Origin: Prorocentrum cordatum
Lineage: Eukaryota; Sar; Dinophyceae; Prorocentrales; Prorocentraceae
Reading direction: 5' to 3'
DNA length: 64,000 bases
Assembly: GCA_963575745.1 (NCBI GenBank)
Contig: CAUYUJ010014622.1
Span: forward strand, 189,745 to 253,744
Each line of letters opens with the position of its first letter. The first letter of the stretch is position 1. The notes under the pieces were generated by a model, which saw only the letters and a list, made by a program, of their open reading frames with translations, made no database searches and was not told the origin of the DNA. Below, one piece after another: positions 45,970 to 55,745 of the stretch. The translations under genes were made by a program, and so were the position numbers.

Positions 45970-46780
45970 ATGAGTGGTGAGAAAGTCTCAGGCGAAACGC
46001 CCGACCCGCCCTACCGATACGCCATGGAGTGCGACGGAGAGGAGTTCTTGATAAGGAAATGGCATGGAGGAGGAGGGGGAGAGAATGAGAACGAGGCAGA
46101 GCAGGAGGGGCAGGGGGAACCCAGAGGAGAAATGGGCGCACGTCCACCCTCGACTTGAATTGCTACCCTATGTTCCCTATGTGCTCCCCCCGTTGTCCCG
46201 ACTCCATCCTCTGTCTCCTCGTCCTCCAGGAGGAGCGGAAGAAGAATGAGGAACGTGCCATTCCAATTGCTATGTTTAGAGAGGGTGTTAGGTGGCCTCC
46301 TCCTCTTCGTCCGTCTCCTCCCCCCTGATCCGTCGACTCGCCCTTCCATTTTCCCCCCTCCTCCTTTCCAGGTCTTCCGCTTCTTCCCGTACATCTGCCG
46401 CGACCGGGTGCGTTTCATGTTGCGCTTCAACCAGATATCTTTTGCAATGGGCTTGGGGTGCCGCCGCCAGCCCAGAGGGGAGGCAGTGGAAAAGGGGGGA
46501 GAGCAGGGGAGCGGGAGAAGCACCGCCGTGGCGTCTCGAGTAATAGCTCCCACGACCCAGCCGGGGATGTCTGGAGGCTGCAAGGTAGTTTGGCGCCACG
46601 CACTGCGAAAATGGAGGTTCATGCGCATCGCAAGTGCGGCTCCTCGGTTCGCGCGCCATCTTAAGGTACGTCTACCTCTGGAGTCACACACCCTTCGCGG
46701 GCGACCACTACGACGGCGAGACGTGCGGCGAAGAGCCGACTTGGTTGTACCGCTACGTTAAGGAGCGCCATCCGCTGTGA
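45970..46780 (+). CDS. Small single-pass membrane protein, four exons
   Basis: Exon A from ATG 45970 (SGEKVSGETPDPPYRYAMEC, then DGEEFLIRKW; 3' end unresolved, about 46062-46130). Exon B 46230-46286 (EERKKNEERAIPIAMFREG) after the TCGTCCTCCAG acceptor. Exon C 46372-46457 (VFRFFPYICRDRVRFMLRFN, then QISFAMGL) after CTCCTTTCCAG. Exon D 46666-46780 (YVYLWSHTPFAGDHYDGETC, then GEEPTWLYRYVKERHPL, TGA). Phases B-C (0) and C-D (2) match, giving a continuous hydrophobic segment ..FNQISFAMGLGYVYLW. About 130 residues: acidic N-terminus, basic approach, one membrane helix, Trp/Tyr-rich tail. This is the shape of accessory subunits of mitochondrial respiratory complexes, but that is inference; no family recognised. 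The A-B donor is not GT and may be GC or GA. Confidence 0.6.
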
Positions 46781-46859
46781 TCACTCGTTTCCGATGTCTC
46801 CGACTTTGGCCAGTGTTTTTGGCATCACCATGGCGCACTGCAAAAAATACTCTGAAAGA

Positions 46860-46985
46860 AGGATTGCCTTGGGCTCAGGAGGGGCTCTGAATGTTCGCGC
46901 TTGTGAGCTGGGTGCGAACCTGTTCGTGGTCGAGGCTCGCCGTGGCCAGGAAAGGCCCGTCATTCCTTCTCTGGCGTTCCTCATG
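46860..46985. repeat. GAGGCTCGCCGTG dispersed repeat, copy 3
   Basis: GGGCTCAGGAGGGGCTCTGA and GAGGCTCGCCGTGGCCAG, directly before MITE-D copy 5, the reverse of the order at 2.9-3.2 kb. Confidence 0.6.
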
Positions 46986-46988
46986 GCA

Positions 46989-47167
46989 CAGTCGACCCGC
47001 GTAGTAAGGATGGGCAACCTTCCCAGGGGTACCCTTGCATTCATCCTTGGCCCGTCGGTCCATAGTTAGCGACTTTTGCTGGCCAAGCTCGCTCGAAAAG
47101 CGTTCACATGGGCCTCCAAGGCCCTTGCATCCGGACCGCTCCTCATTCTTTTGATACGGGTTGACTG
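46989..47167. mobile_element. MITE-D copy 5
   Basis: CAGTCGACCCGCGTAGTAAG at the left, ATACGGGTTGACTG at the right, TA on the right and CA on the left. 179 bp. Confidence 0.75.
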
Positions 47168-47176
47168 TATCCCATT

Positions 47177-47308
47177 GAGGGCCGCTTCCTCGCAAGGTAC
47201 GGATTCAGCCGGCGTGTGTAACCTCTCTTTCGTGGCTCCGCGTGTGTGCCGAGAGGGGCTGGCTTCCCTGCTTTGTCTGCATCCTCGGCCACAGCTGAAT
47301 GAACGAAG
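47177..47308 (+). CDS. Candidate exon between MITE-D and MITE-E
   Basis: Frame LRAASSQGTDSAGVCNLSFV then APRVCREGLASLLCLHPRPQ, ending AACGAAG|GTCACGATG. Mixed third positions. Confidence 0.3.
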
Positions 47309-47337
47309 GTCACGATGCTGAACCAGCGGCCCCTCTA

Positions 47338-47512
47338 CAGTGGAAGCCCATGCCAAGAAGCACCCTGCTTACCTCCAGAGTGCCCTGTTGTTTTGGTTTT
47401 CGATGGTTTTGCGATGGAAAGCGTGACGTTCCCACACCAAAAACCAATGGACGTCCCAGGGTCTCAGGGTTGGGTTTCTCGATGAAGGTTTCTTGTGGTC
47501 GAGCTCTTACTG
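47338..47512. mobile_element. MITE-E copy 3
   Basis: CAGTGGAAGCCCATGCCAAG at the left, GAGCTCTTACTG at the right, TA on the left and CA on the right; 175 bp. It carries an unoccupied CCAATGGACGTCCC site at 47445. Confidence 0.75.
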
Positions 47513-47549
47513 CACCACCTCCACAGCAACGACTCTGCAATGAGAACCG

Positions 47550-47715
47550 CTGTGGGCTCTAGAGAAGGGCTCTGATTTTCATGCCGCTCCCGGGACTTCG
47601 GGCTGGGGCATTGATTCGTTTCCGAGGCTCGCCGTGGCCAGAACAGGCCCATTTTATTCCTTGTTATGCGTTCTCTTCCTGGTGGCACGATGGTTGCACG
47701 CAGATGTACATTCGG
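47550..47715. repeat. GAGGCTCGCCGTG dispersed repeat, copy 4
   Basis: GGGCTCTGATTTTCATGCCG..CGAGGCTCGCCGTGGCCAG, then CTTCCTGGTGGCACGATGGTTG as in copies 1 and 2. Confidence 0.6.
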
Positions 47716-47721
47716 CGTCCC

Positions 47722-47928
47722 CCCGACGTACTAATGCTATGTGTGCGTCGCCCCCCTATGGGCGACGCGCGCACCAAGAAACCTTAGAGTACATGCGTCG
47801 TGGCGGGCGCTTTCTAGCCACACCGCTCGAGATTCTATAAACTACAAGATGGGTGTACTGCATGCTCGGGCCGGACGCGCGCCTCCAAGGAGGACATATA
47901 CTATTAGTATGTCATTACGCGTCCCATA
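47722..47928. repeat. Host repeat of MITE-F, unoccupied copy
   Basis: Matches 1845-2028 and 2192-2215 end to end (CGTCGTGGCGGGCGC, CTACAAGATGGGTGTACT, CGCGCGCCTCCAAGG) without MITE-F at the TA of ACATATAC. Confidence 0.7.
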
Positions 47929-47989
47929 CATGATAGCTTCTGAGCGCATCTGAAGGCGAACGGGGCGTACGACTCATGACCTGGAATAG

Positions 47990-48330
47990 GGTACGGGAAA
48001 GCCAACCCCCATGACAGAGTATGCCTCACGATCGAGCGGTGGTTGCCCCCTTGCACAGTCCGGGCGGGCTTCGAATGATACGGTGGGGGCGTTCGTTAAG
48101 GAACGTGCCCAGGAGGCTTCAGACCCTGGAGGGTTCCTTATCTGATGAGGGCGGCGATGATATCCATGGCCGATCCACGATCGGAGTTCCATTGGCTTCC
48201 AGACCTCGGATTCCTTCTCCAAGGCTTCCCCAAAAAATGCTTGCGCCGTATTTGATCTGCACTACTTGTATGATGCAGTTCTGCTGCGCTAGAAGGACTC
48301 AAATAGAGGTTGTGCAACGGATCCGTGCGG
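47990..48330. pseudogene. Possible decayed coding sequence with frameshifts
   Basis: Three + frames take turns: SGRASNDTVGAFVKERAQEA (48055-48138) stops, then MRAAMISMADPRSEFHWLPD and LGFLLQGFPKKCLRRI (48139-48255). One ancestral frame broken by an indel near 48138 would explain this; no protein recognised. Confidence 0.25.
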
Positions 48331-48334
48331 TGTG

Positions 48335-48461
48335 CACGGAGGTCTGACTGGCCGCGGCGTGTTCACCATCACCTCTCCTTTCTCTAAGTATACAGGGGGC
48401 TTGCGCTATGCTGGCGATCCCCCGAAGAGTGGAGAAGTCAACGGAAACCGCCGTGCTGAGG
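48335..48461 (+). CDS. Candidate exon, unknown protein
   Basis: Frame HGGLTGRGVFTITSPFSKYT then GGLRYAGDPPKSGEVNGNRR, ending GCTGAG|GTAGGAATT, a good donor. Upstream boundary unknown. Confidence 0.35.
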
Positions 48462-48499
48462 TAGGAATTGCAGTAGCTGCGTTCGCTGGTGATCGGGGG

Positions 48500-49250
48500 C
48501 CCGTGGGTTCTTGCTACGAGCGCGGATCTTTCACTTGGGAGTCTTTTGGGCTCATCGGGGCAATGTTGGAAGCATTTGGAGCTCTCTCGGGGCCACTTTG
48601 GACGACATTGATCCGAGAATGGAGTGGACCTGATTTGCGCTGCCTCTGGGGAGCCCGACGCATCTGTTTTGGGGGGCCCTCTTGGGGCGTTCCTGGGGCG
48701 CTCCCTGGCGGTCTCTGGTGGCCGTCTCGTGGGGGGCGAGAGGGGCGGGGAGGCGATGCTGAGCCCTCTCGGGCTCTCTCGGCCGATCTTGGAGCCACCG
48801 CGAGGCCCAGAGGCCCATGGGAAGCGAAGAGGCGCGAAGGCGCAGCGAAGAGGCGCGAAGGCGCAGCCATGGAAGTACGCGAGGACCTCCTATCACGCTG
48901 GCCTTCTGGGTGCATCCCGCGGGGGGCTCCAGGGCCACGTGGAGCCCGTGCTGGGCCCCGCCCGGGGGCCTCTCGGAGGGGATGCCTTCTGGAGGATCTC
49001 GTCCGCAGGCCAGCCTGGGCTCCCTGGGGCACCCTGGAGGCCTCGACGGCCGGCTCCGGATTGGATGCTCTGGGAGCCCTGGGAGTGCGCTGGGCCGCTC
49101 CGCCCCACCCTGCCCCACCCGCCCCCGATGCCGGGACCAGTCCCGGCGACCTGGTACCAATCCTTGCTGATTGGGTCCAGTTCGGGGGCGGAAAAGAGGG
49201 GGGTGATGACTAGGGGGGGGGGGGGGATATCATGGTGGGGGTCATGATAT
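48500..49250. repeat. GGCCTCTTGGG satellite remnant and GC-rich spacer
   Basis: Early part has degenerate GGGGCC.CTTTGG units; 48800-48870 has two GAAGAGGCGCGAAGGCGCAGC repeats; ends in a G-run (49204-49217). Frames on all strands, none supported. Confidence 0.45.
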
Positions 49251-49399
49251 TTCCCCAGATTTCATGGCGCCTTTTCTTATTTCATTACGTCCCTGGCCCC
49301 CCCGCTGGGCCGCGCACATGCCGCCGGTCATGATTTGCACCCCCCCCTCTTGGACACCCCCCTCTTGGCCGCTCCCGACCAATCCCGGCTGCATCCGGA
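49251..49399. other. No feature seen
   Basis: C-rich sequence without a repeat match or supported frame. Confidence 0.3.
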
Positions 49400-50012
49400 G
49401 AAGTTGTGGAGGGGCCTCTCAGAAGTTGTGCAGGTTCTTCAGATTTTCTGGGGAGGCTGCTTCCGAAGCTTCAGTAGACTTTCGAAGCTCTGAAGAGCTC
49501 TTTCCGAAGCTTCCCCATCTTCCGAGAGAAGATTCTGAGAAGCTTCTGAAAAGCTTGCGGAACACTTCTGGGAAGCCCTTGAGAAAGATCGGATAAGTTT
49601 CTGAGAAGGCCCTCAGACGGTTTTACGAAGTTTTTTTTTTTTTTAAAGTTACGAGACGCCGTAATTAGCAGAAGCTTTTGAGAGGCTTCTGAGAAGCTTT
49701 GGATAAGCCTCTGAGAAGCACTTGACGTGGTTACGGTAAGTTTCCGATGAGCCCTTGAGCGGCTTATGACGCGCCTCCGAGAGCTTTACGAACATCTTCT
49801 GACAAGGCAAGCCTCTGAGAAGCCTCTGCTCAGCCTTTGAAACGCTTCAGAGGAGCTTGTAGGAAGCCTCTAGGAAGCGACTGCGGAGGCTCTGTTAAGC
49901 TTCTGGCAAGCCCATGGGAGGCAGATGAGAAGCCGCTGGTGGACCTCTAAGCCTCCGAGGGGCGCCTGAGAAGGCTCTGAGAAGGCGCCAGGAGCTCTGA
50001 GAAAGAGCGGCG
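49400..50012. repeat. AAGCTTCTGAGAAGC degenerate array
   Basis: About 25 imperfect 18-24 bp units around (A)GC(T/C)TCTGAGAAGC with a T-run at 49632-49647. The same palindromic core occurs in TIR-K. Confidence 0.7.
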
Positions 50013-50174
50013 TCGCATCTGACGTTGCCGCAACCGTCGAGTCGCTCGGCTCCCTCTTCCCTCCCCGTCGGCAGGAGGTCCCCCAATCCCCCGAAGGGCA
50101 ACGCCTCCGATGGCGGCGCTGCAAGCCATCAGGAGCCTCGGGAACCCCCTCTCCCAGGGGAGGGGAGGGGCGCC

Positions 50175-50422
50175 GAACGAGTCGCAGCCTTCGCTGCTGC
50201 CGCCGCCGAGCCGCCCTGTTCCATCCTCGGCCTCGGCTGGCCTGCCGCCACGCCGGCTGTCCTGCTCGCTTCTCTCCGCGAGGGGGCAGCAGCCCAGGGC
50301 CTTCGACACCTCCACCCCCCCTGGGGGAGGGCAACCTCGAGAAGACCGGGCAGCTCGAGGAGAACCTGCGCATCAAGGTCCGCCACTTCTACGGAGAGCC
50401 TGCGGCAGAGGACGCGGAGTGA
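50175..50422 (+). CDS. Candidate terminal exon (50330-50422) with coding-like upstream
   Basis: 50330-50422 reads GNLEKTGQLEENLRIKVRHF then YGEPAAEDAE and TGA, almost all third positions G/C. The upstream sequence is open in several frames (ERVAAFAAAAAEPPCSILGL is one). An AG at 50328-50329 could be the acceptor, or the frame may extend upstream without splicing. No family recognised. Confidence 0.45.
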
Positions 50423-50729
50423 GCGGAGGTTCCCATCGTTTTTGCCGGCCGCGGAACGCTCAAGGACAACAACGTGCGATCGTCAGAATAGTAGTTGTCA
50501 GCCTCGTCTGCAGCGTCATCGCCACCGGCTGCTATCTGCGCTGCGCGATTCGCGCCACCATCATGAGAAGGCGAGGGTTTTCGCAGCGGCTGTCAATTGC
50601 TGGCGTCTGGGGCTTATCAGAGGGCCTTCATCGGTATCTCCTGCGTCGGCCATGGCGGAGGCCTTCCTGCCAAGCAGAGGGTGTGTGCAACCGCGGTCGC
50701 TGTAACCGCCCGCCCGTCCCCCCGTGGCT
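50423..50729. other. Probable 3' flank, nothing else seen
   Basis: Moderate GC, no repeat family match and no biased frame. Confidence 0.3.
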
Positions 50730-50800
50730 CCCCCGAGCCATCGTCGCGGTGAAGAGCTGCACTCCCTGATCGGGGCTTTGAGCACGGTCGTCGCAGGGCC
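50730..50800 (+). CDS. Candidate short exon
   Basis: Frame HRRGEELHSLIGALSTVVAG, ending GGCCAG|GTGATCCCC. Confidence 0.25.
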
Positions 50801-50889
50801 AGGTGATCCCCATTGGCCACAGAAGTGGCCAGTTCAGCGCAGCGGTGGTGAGCAAATTGCAAGAACAAGCTCCACGGAAACATCAGCAG

Positions 50890-50995
50890 ACTCGGGTGTG
50901 CCGGAACTCGGGTTTCGCTCTTGCCCTAAAGTTTGACGGTCCAGCTTTCGTGATACATTTGCAGCGGGAGCTCGCGCCAAATTTCGGAATACATC
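50890..50995. repeat. TIR-M partial copy
   Basis: TGCCGGAACTCGGGTTTCGC..GACGGTCCAGCTTTCGTG..GCGGGAGCTCGCGCCAAAT corresponds to the middle of TIR-M. Confidence 0.55.
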
Positions 50996-51064
50996 CCGCT
51001 GGAGGAGGGGGGGAAGATGAGACGGGGGGAGTGAAAGAAGGGAGACGAGAGAGACGGAGCTGGA

Positions 51065-51215
51065 GGAGAGGAGGAGGCGGAGGAGGAGGAGGCGGAGGCG
51101 GAGGCTGCGGCGGAGGCGGAGGCGGAGGCGGCGGCGGAGGCGGGGGCGGGTGCGAATGCGGCGGCGGAGGCGGAGGCGGAGGCGGAGGCGGAGGCGGCGG
51201 CTGGGGCGGGAGGAG
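51065..51215. repeat. (GGAGGC)n repeat
   Basis: GGAGGC/GGCGGA hexamers. Gly-rich and Arg/Leu-rich frames are artefacts. Confidence 0.85.
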
Positions 51216-51221
51216 GAGGTG

Positions 51222-51440
51222 AAGCGGGAGGAGGGCGGTGTGGAGGAGGCCCGCAGGAGCGGGAGGAAGGCGCGCGCGGCCGTGGGCTGCCCCCCCCCGC
51301 GGGCCAGCCGCGTGCCTCCCGAGCGAGTGGGGCGGGCGGAGGCGGCCACCACCGGACGGGGCGCCGCCGCGATGGCGCCGTCGGCGCGGGGGATCCTGTG
51401 CTTGGCCGCCCGGGCCCTGGCCGCTGTGTCCTCGGGGCGA
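51222..51440. CDS. Candidate exon, strand uncertain
   Basis: The + frame EARRSGRKARAAVGCPPPRA..MAPSARGILCLAARALAAVS ends with a leader-like helix and about 90% G/C third positions; the minus strand is also open (PRTQRPGPGRPSTGSPAPT). It abuts TIR-P copy 2. Confidence 0.3.
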
Positions 51441-51443
51441 TCG

Positions 51444-51635
51444 AGATGGGCACGGCAAGGATGGGCACAATGCCCAACAGCAGGTCCTGTTTATTTTGAA
51501 CAGGACTCGTTGTCCGCGCCGCCGCGGACGTTGGTCATTGAAGACAAAAGGCCGCCTGCCCAACATCGGCCGTTGTCGGTTTTGGACAACATTTGTTGTT
51601 CGGCATTGTACCCAGTTTTTCCGTATTCATTTCGG
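51444..51635. mobile_element. TIR-P copy 2
   Basis: GATGGGCACGGCAAGGATGG at the left and inverse CCGTATTCATTTCGG at the right; GTTGTCGGTTTTGGACAACA core. CGCCC(C)GA occurs on both sides (minus-strand sense), so it may be an intron in the minus-strand gene. Confidence 0.6.
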
Positions 51636-51637
51636 GC

Positions 51638-51869
51638 GCCCAGATGTCCTTGCTGTGCGTCGCAGTCTCCGTCCCAGACATCCGGCATCTCGATTTGTTC
51701 GAGGCACGGGTCCCCGACCCCTCGGCCACTTCCCAGGATTGCTTTTCTTCATCCCGAGCCGCTTTCTTGACTGTTTCGAGGCTCGGTAAGCGCCCCGAGA
51801 GCCGAAAATTGTGAAGAGCCTCCGCCCCATTTTTTTCGACACGCTGTATGTCGACGGTCTCCTGGGGTC
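51638..51869 (-). CDS. Candidate minus-strand exon, charged
   Basis: On the minus strand a (CCT)n tract ends CTCCCTCCCCAG, then the frame reads PQETVDIQRVEKNGAEALHN, FRLSGRLPSLETVKKAARDE and EKQSWEVAEGSGTRASNKSR. Soluble, helix-rich. A rival minus frame (GRRLFTIFGSRGAYRASKQS) is open but less G/C-biased. Downstream is TIR-P copy 2. Confidence 0.45.
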
Positions 51870-51881
51870 CTGGGGAGGGAG

Positions 51882-52200
51882 AGGGAGGAGAAGGAGGAGG
51901 AGGAGGAGGAGGAGGAGGAGGAGGAGGAGGGCGAGGGGGAGGGGGAGGAACAGGGGGAGGAGGAGGTGCTGAGGAGGAGGAGGCGGAGGAGGAGGAGGAG
52001 GAGTAGGCGGAGGAGGAGGAGGAGGATGGCATCATCCTTGGAAGATTCTCATGCCGCGATCGAGTCATCGAGTCGAGGCCGAGGAGAAGGCGGGAGAGGA
52101 GGAGGAGGAGGAGGCGGAGGCGGAGGAGGCGGAGGCGGAGGCGGAGGGGAGGGAGAGGGGGAGGGGGAGGGGGAGGCGCATGCGGAGGTGGAAGGGGAGG
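51882..52200. repeat. (GGA)n and GGCGGA tracts
   Basis: GGA runs at 51882-51935, 51955-52025 and 52095-52190. The first supplies a pyrimidine tract for the minus-strand acceptor at 51870. Confidence 0.85.
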
Positions 52201-52411
52201 GATAACGGGAGGGGAGCGGAGGGGGGAAGTGGATGGGGGAGGGTGAGAGGAGGGAGGGATAAGCAGGGGGAGGCGACGGGCGGAGGGGGAGGGAAGAGGG
52301 GAGGGGGGGACGCGGCGAGGGAAGGGACAGGGGCGGGGGGGGGACACTGGAGGGTGCCAGCCTCGCGCTGCTCTCTGGCGCGGGCCGAGCGCGCTCCTCG
52401 GCGCCCCACAG

Positions 52412-52560
52412 CGGCCGAGGTGCTGCTCTCCAACGTAGCGCCGGCGGCGGCCGCGGGCGCCCTGCGCCGGGCCGCCTCCGCCGCGGAGCTGCGGAGCGCG
52501 AGCGAGGCGCGCGCGGGGCAGCTGCGGAGGGAGGCGGCGCCCCGCCTTGCCCCTCAAAGA
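52412..52560 (+). CDS. Candidate exon, Ala-rich coiled coil
   Basis: Acceptor GGCGCCCCACAG, then AAEVLLSNVAPAAAAGALRR, AASAAELRSASEARAGQLRR and EAAPRLAPQRP, nearly all third positions G/C, passing into a GAG repeat (poly-Glu). Helical heptad pattern. The minus strand is also open but less plausible. Confidence 0.45.
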
Positions 52561-52562
52561 CC

Positions 52563-52612
52563 AGAGGAGGAGGAGGAGGAGGAGGAGGAGGAGGAGGAGG
52601 AGGAGGAGGAGG
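52563..52612. repeat. (GGA)n tract
   Basis: 16 GGA triplets; may be the in-frame poly-Glu end of the preceding exon. Confidence 0.85.
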
Positions 52613-52616
52613 CGGG

Positions 52617-53060
52617 GGGGTGGACACGGCGGAGGCCCATGCCAAGACGCGCCCTGCTTGACTGCAGGGTGCCCTGGGTTTCGTGGGCTTCGACGGTCTT
52701 TCGATGGAACGCGTGACGTCGCCACGCCAAAAAAACCGATGGACGTCCCGGGGTCGTGTTCACGCGGCGGCGCCCGGGATGACGATTAGAAATAACCGGC
52801 CGCGGGCTGGAAAACTATGTTTAAAATCGTTCTCCTCCAGTCAGAAACTTGTGCAGAAATAGCAGGAAGCTATGTTTTTAATCGTTCTCTTCCCTTTTTT
52901 ATCAATCGTTATCCCGCATTAGGGTGCCCTGGGTTTCTTGGGCTGCGACGGGATTTTGCGATGACACGCGTGACGCCGCCACGCCGAAAAAACCGATGGA
53001 CACGTCCTGGGGTCGCAGGGCTGTTTTTTCTTGTGGCAGGTTTCTCTTGGAGTCGAGCCC
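52617..53060. mobile_element. MITE-E fragments around TIR-N copy 2
   Basis: 52617-52750 and 52921-53060 are truncated MITE-E copies (GGTGCCCTGGGTTTC.TGGGC..AAAAAACCGATGGAC in each). Between them is TIR-N copy 2 (about 52750-52917) with CGGGATGACGATTAGAAATA and inverse ATCAATCGTTATCCCG. Confidence 0.6.
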
Positions 53061-53104
53061 CTGCGGTAGGCTCAGGGCTTCTTGGCTGCCCCGGTGCGCC
53101 CGTC

Positions 53105-53186
53105 TTGGAAACGCAGCACGTGCCGTGCTCGGAGCGTCCGTGTTAGCACGCTGCATGTTGGTGCGGCAAGTGGTGGCCCACGTTTT
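53105..53186. repeat. AAACGCARCACGT dispersed repeat, copy 2
   Basis: Matches 39055-39140. A weaker relative follows at 53355-53435 between two introner-A copies. Confidence 0.55.
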
Positions 53187-53350
53187 TCAAGAGGGGAAGA
53201 AACACACAGACACAATGAATCGTCGATTTCCCAAGAAAAGATGGGAAAATATGGGACGTGGGGGGAAGACAGAAACCCCGAAAATATTGGAAAATATAGG
53301 GGGATCCTTCTAGTTGTGTGTATTTATTTGTGTGTCCCAGTTTCCCTTCA
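53187..53350. mobile_element. Introner-A copy 3
   Basis: GAAACACACAGACACAATGA, GATTTCCCAAGAAAAGATGG and TATTTATTTGTGTGTCCCAG. No target duplication detectable. Confidence 0.7.
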
Positions 53351-53454
53351 GTCTTGGCGAGCTTGTCGCGCCAAACGTGTGCGTGTGCTCACTCTACTCG
53401 TGTTGGGCTCCGTGAGCGGTGGCCCCCCGCCCCCTTGGGGCGGGGGATAGCCCG

Positions 53455-53617
53455 CTCAGGAGGGAAAAAACACACAGACACAATTAATCGTCGATCCCCC
53501 AGAAAGTATGGGAGAAAATGGGCAGCGGGGGGGAAGACAGAAATCCAAACAATATGGGAAAACATCGGGAATATTTTTATTTGTGTGTATTTATTTGTGT
53601 GTCCTGGGGCCCCTTCA
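53455..53617. mobile_element. Introner-A copy 4
   Basis: AACACACAGACACAATTAAT at the left, TATTTATTTGTGTGTCCTGG at the right; 105 bp from copy 3 in the same orientation. Confidence 0.7.
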
Positions 53618-53627
53618 TAAGCCACCC

Positions 53628-53826
53628 AGATGAGGTCAGAGTAGCCGGGGTTGGAGGAGCGCGCCACGTCGCCGATGCATCGGCGACGCGGCTCGATGTG
53701 GAGCACGACATTCTCCACTCCAACGTCGCCGGCGCATCGCCGACGTCACCGATGCATTGCCGATGCATCGGGGATGCGTCGACGTTGCGGCGAGGTCGTC
53801 CGATCCCATCTGCTCCGGGCCACGGA
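53628..53826. mobile_element. TIR-L copy 3
   Basis: GATGAGGTCAGAGTAGCCGG at the left, CCCATCTGCTCCGGGCC at the right, CGCCGATGCATCGGCGACGC inside. It immediately follows introner-A copy 4. Confidence 0.6.
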
Positions 53827-53859
53827 GGGGGCCGTGGGGGCGGGGGCGGGCCAGGAAGG

Positions 53860-54005
53860 GGGGGGAAGACAAGGAGAAGGAGGAGGAGGGAGAAGGGAGG
53901 GAGAGAGGGAGGGAAGGAGGGAGGGAGGAGTAAGAGGGGAGAGGGAGGGAGGAGGAGGGAGGAGGAGGAGGAGGAGGAGGAGGAGGAGGAGGAGGAGGAG
54001 GAGGG
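53860..54005. repeat. GGA/GGGA purine tract
   Basis: GGAGGA and GGGAGGGA units. Confidence 0.85.
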
Positions 54006-54090
54006 GATGAGGCAGCCCCCGTGGAGACGGCTGGGGGTCTGAGGTTGCCGAGCACTGGCTCTGGCGAGGAGGCTTGGGGAACAGTATCCT

Positions 54091-54291
54091 GGAGACGTAA
54101 GGCTCGGGTAAGCCGGAACTCGGGTTTGCCGACGTGTACTGACGAGCGCGTCCTGGATTTTGGCGGTCCAGTTTTCGTGGGATGTTTGCCGCGGGAGCTC
54201 GCGTCAAGTCTCAGATTGGATCTCGGCCGTCCGTTTCATGATGGCCCCGTCAGGCCCACCCGAGTCCCCCGTACCCGTGTCTTACGTCTCC
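54091..54291. mobile_element. TIR-M copy 2
   Basis: GGAGACGTAAGGCTCGGGTA at the left and inverse ACCCGTGTCTTACGTCTCC at the right; 201 bp. Best-preserved copy. Confidence 0.7.
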
Positions 54292-54429
54292 CCGCAATGG
54301 GTTCAAGGTTCTGTGGTCGGGAAGGACAGATTTTGAATGGATTTGCCTTCCCGCCCGGGGTCCATGTTGCACTTGGGGGCTCCTCGATGCTTCCTCCGGG
54401 AACTGCATGGGCATCCCGGGTTGGGGCCA

Positions 54430-54712
54430 CGTGGGCGCCGCGTGGGCGCCTCGTGGGCGCCTCGAGGGCGCCTCGTGGGCGCCCCGCGCCTGGGAGGTCT
54501 GCCGAGGTCCCGTCCGCTCGCCCTCGGCGGAAGCCCCAGCCGAGCGCGGCGAGCCTCCCGCGCAGGCGCGCCGCCTCTGGGCCTCCCGGAGGCTTCCGGC
54601 TGCCGCGGCCGCATCCGCCTGGAGCAGCGGGTCCCCGCGGGGGCCTGCGCTGTTGGGCGGACTTGGGCGGGGCGCGAGGGCCGCCGTTTCTCTGAAGGCC
54701 CGGCACGATCGT
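54430..54712 (+). CDS. Candidate exon, Ala/Arg-rich
   Basis: Frame ASWAPRAWEVCRGPVRSPSA, AEAPAERGEPPAQARRLWAS, RRLPAAAAASAWSSGSPRG and ALLGGLGRGARAAVSLKARH with over 90% G/C third positions. It could be an organelle-targeting-type N-terminus. Boundaries unknown. Confidence 0.4.
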
Positions 54713-54832
54713 GATAATAAGCATAATAACAGCAATCAGAAGTATGATAATAAGATTAAGAATAAGGATAACATGAATACTAAGAAAAACATGGAGAATG
54801 TGAGTGGTAATAGTAATGATAGTAGAACATAG

Positions 54833-54834
<2 letters not shown>

Positions 54835-54901
<67 letters not shown>

Positions 54902-54912
54902 TAGTAGTAGTG

Positions 54913-55008
<96 letters not shown>

Positions 55009-55269
55009 ATGATGAGGATTACGACGATGGTGATGATCATCATCAGGATCAGGATCAGTATCATCAGTATCATCATCATCATCATCATCAGCATCATCAT
55101 CATCATCATCATCATCCATCATCATCAGCATCAGCATCATCATCCATCATCATCCATCATCACCACCATCCATCATCACCGCCATCATCATCAGCATCAT
55201 CATCCATCGTCACCCATCATCATCATCCATCATCATCATCAGCATCATCATCATCATCAGCATCATCAT

Positions 55270-55301
<32 letters not shown>

Positions 55302-55365
55302 TCATCATCCATCATCATCCATCATCATCCATCATCATCCATCATCATCCATCATCATCATTATT
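54835..55365. repeat. (TAG)n then (ATC)n compound microsatellite
   Basis: About 60 TAG triplets (54835-55008), then about 110 CAT/ATC triplets with CCATC interruptions (55035-55362). Confidence 0.95.
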
Positions 55366-55369
55366 TCCC

Positions 55370-55523
55370 GATGCCTCGCAGCGAGTCGAGCCGACCCGAT
55401 ACGCCTCGATCCCGATGCCCCGACGCTCCGACGCGGCCCGGTGCCCGCGCGGCGCTGCCGTGCTGTCCTGACGCGGCTGGCCCGCTTCGAGTGCGGCTCC
55501 GTGCCGGCACGGCCCGGTCTTGA
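55370..55523. other. No firm feature
   Basis: GC-rich; + frame CRRSE-like, unconvincing. Confidence 0.3.
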
Positions 55524-55650
55524 GTCGGGCACGTCCCTCTTATAGGAAGAATGTTCAAAACTAGTCCAAAAGTAGTCGAGGGACGAATTGTTGTCGGTTT
55601 TTTCGGGGAAATTTTGGAGCAGTTGTTTGGCTATGTTTCCCCACAGGCTT
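55524..55650. mobile_element. TIR-H copy 4
   Basis: GTCGGGCACGTCCCTCTTAT at the left with CTAGTCCAAAAGTAGTCG inside; the right TIR is degraded to CCCCACAGGC. Confidence 0.6.
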
Positions 55651-55745
55651 AGTGGGGTTCTGGTTTTCTTCTCTGCCTCGTCGCACCCGCGTCTCCCGCA
55701 CCTCCCCCTCTCACACAGCGCAGCACAGCACAGCACAGCACAGCA

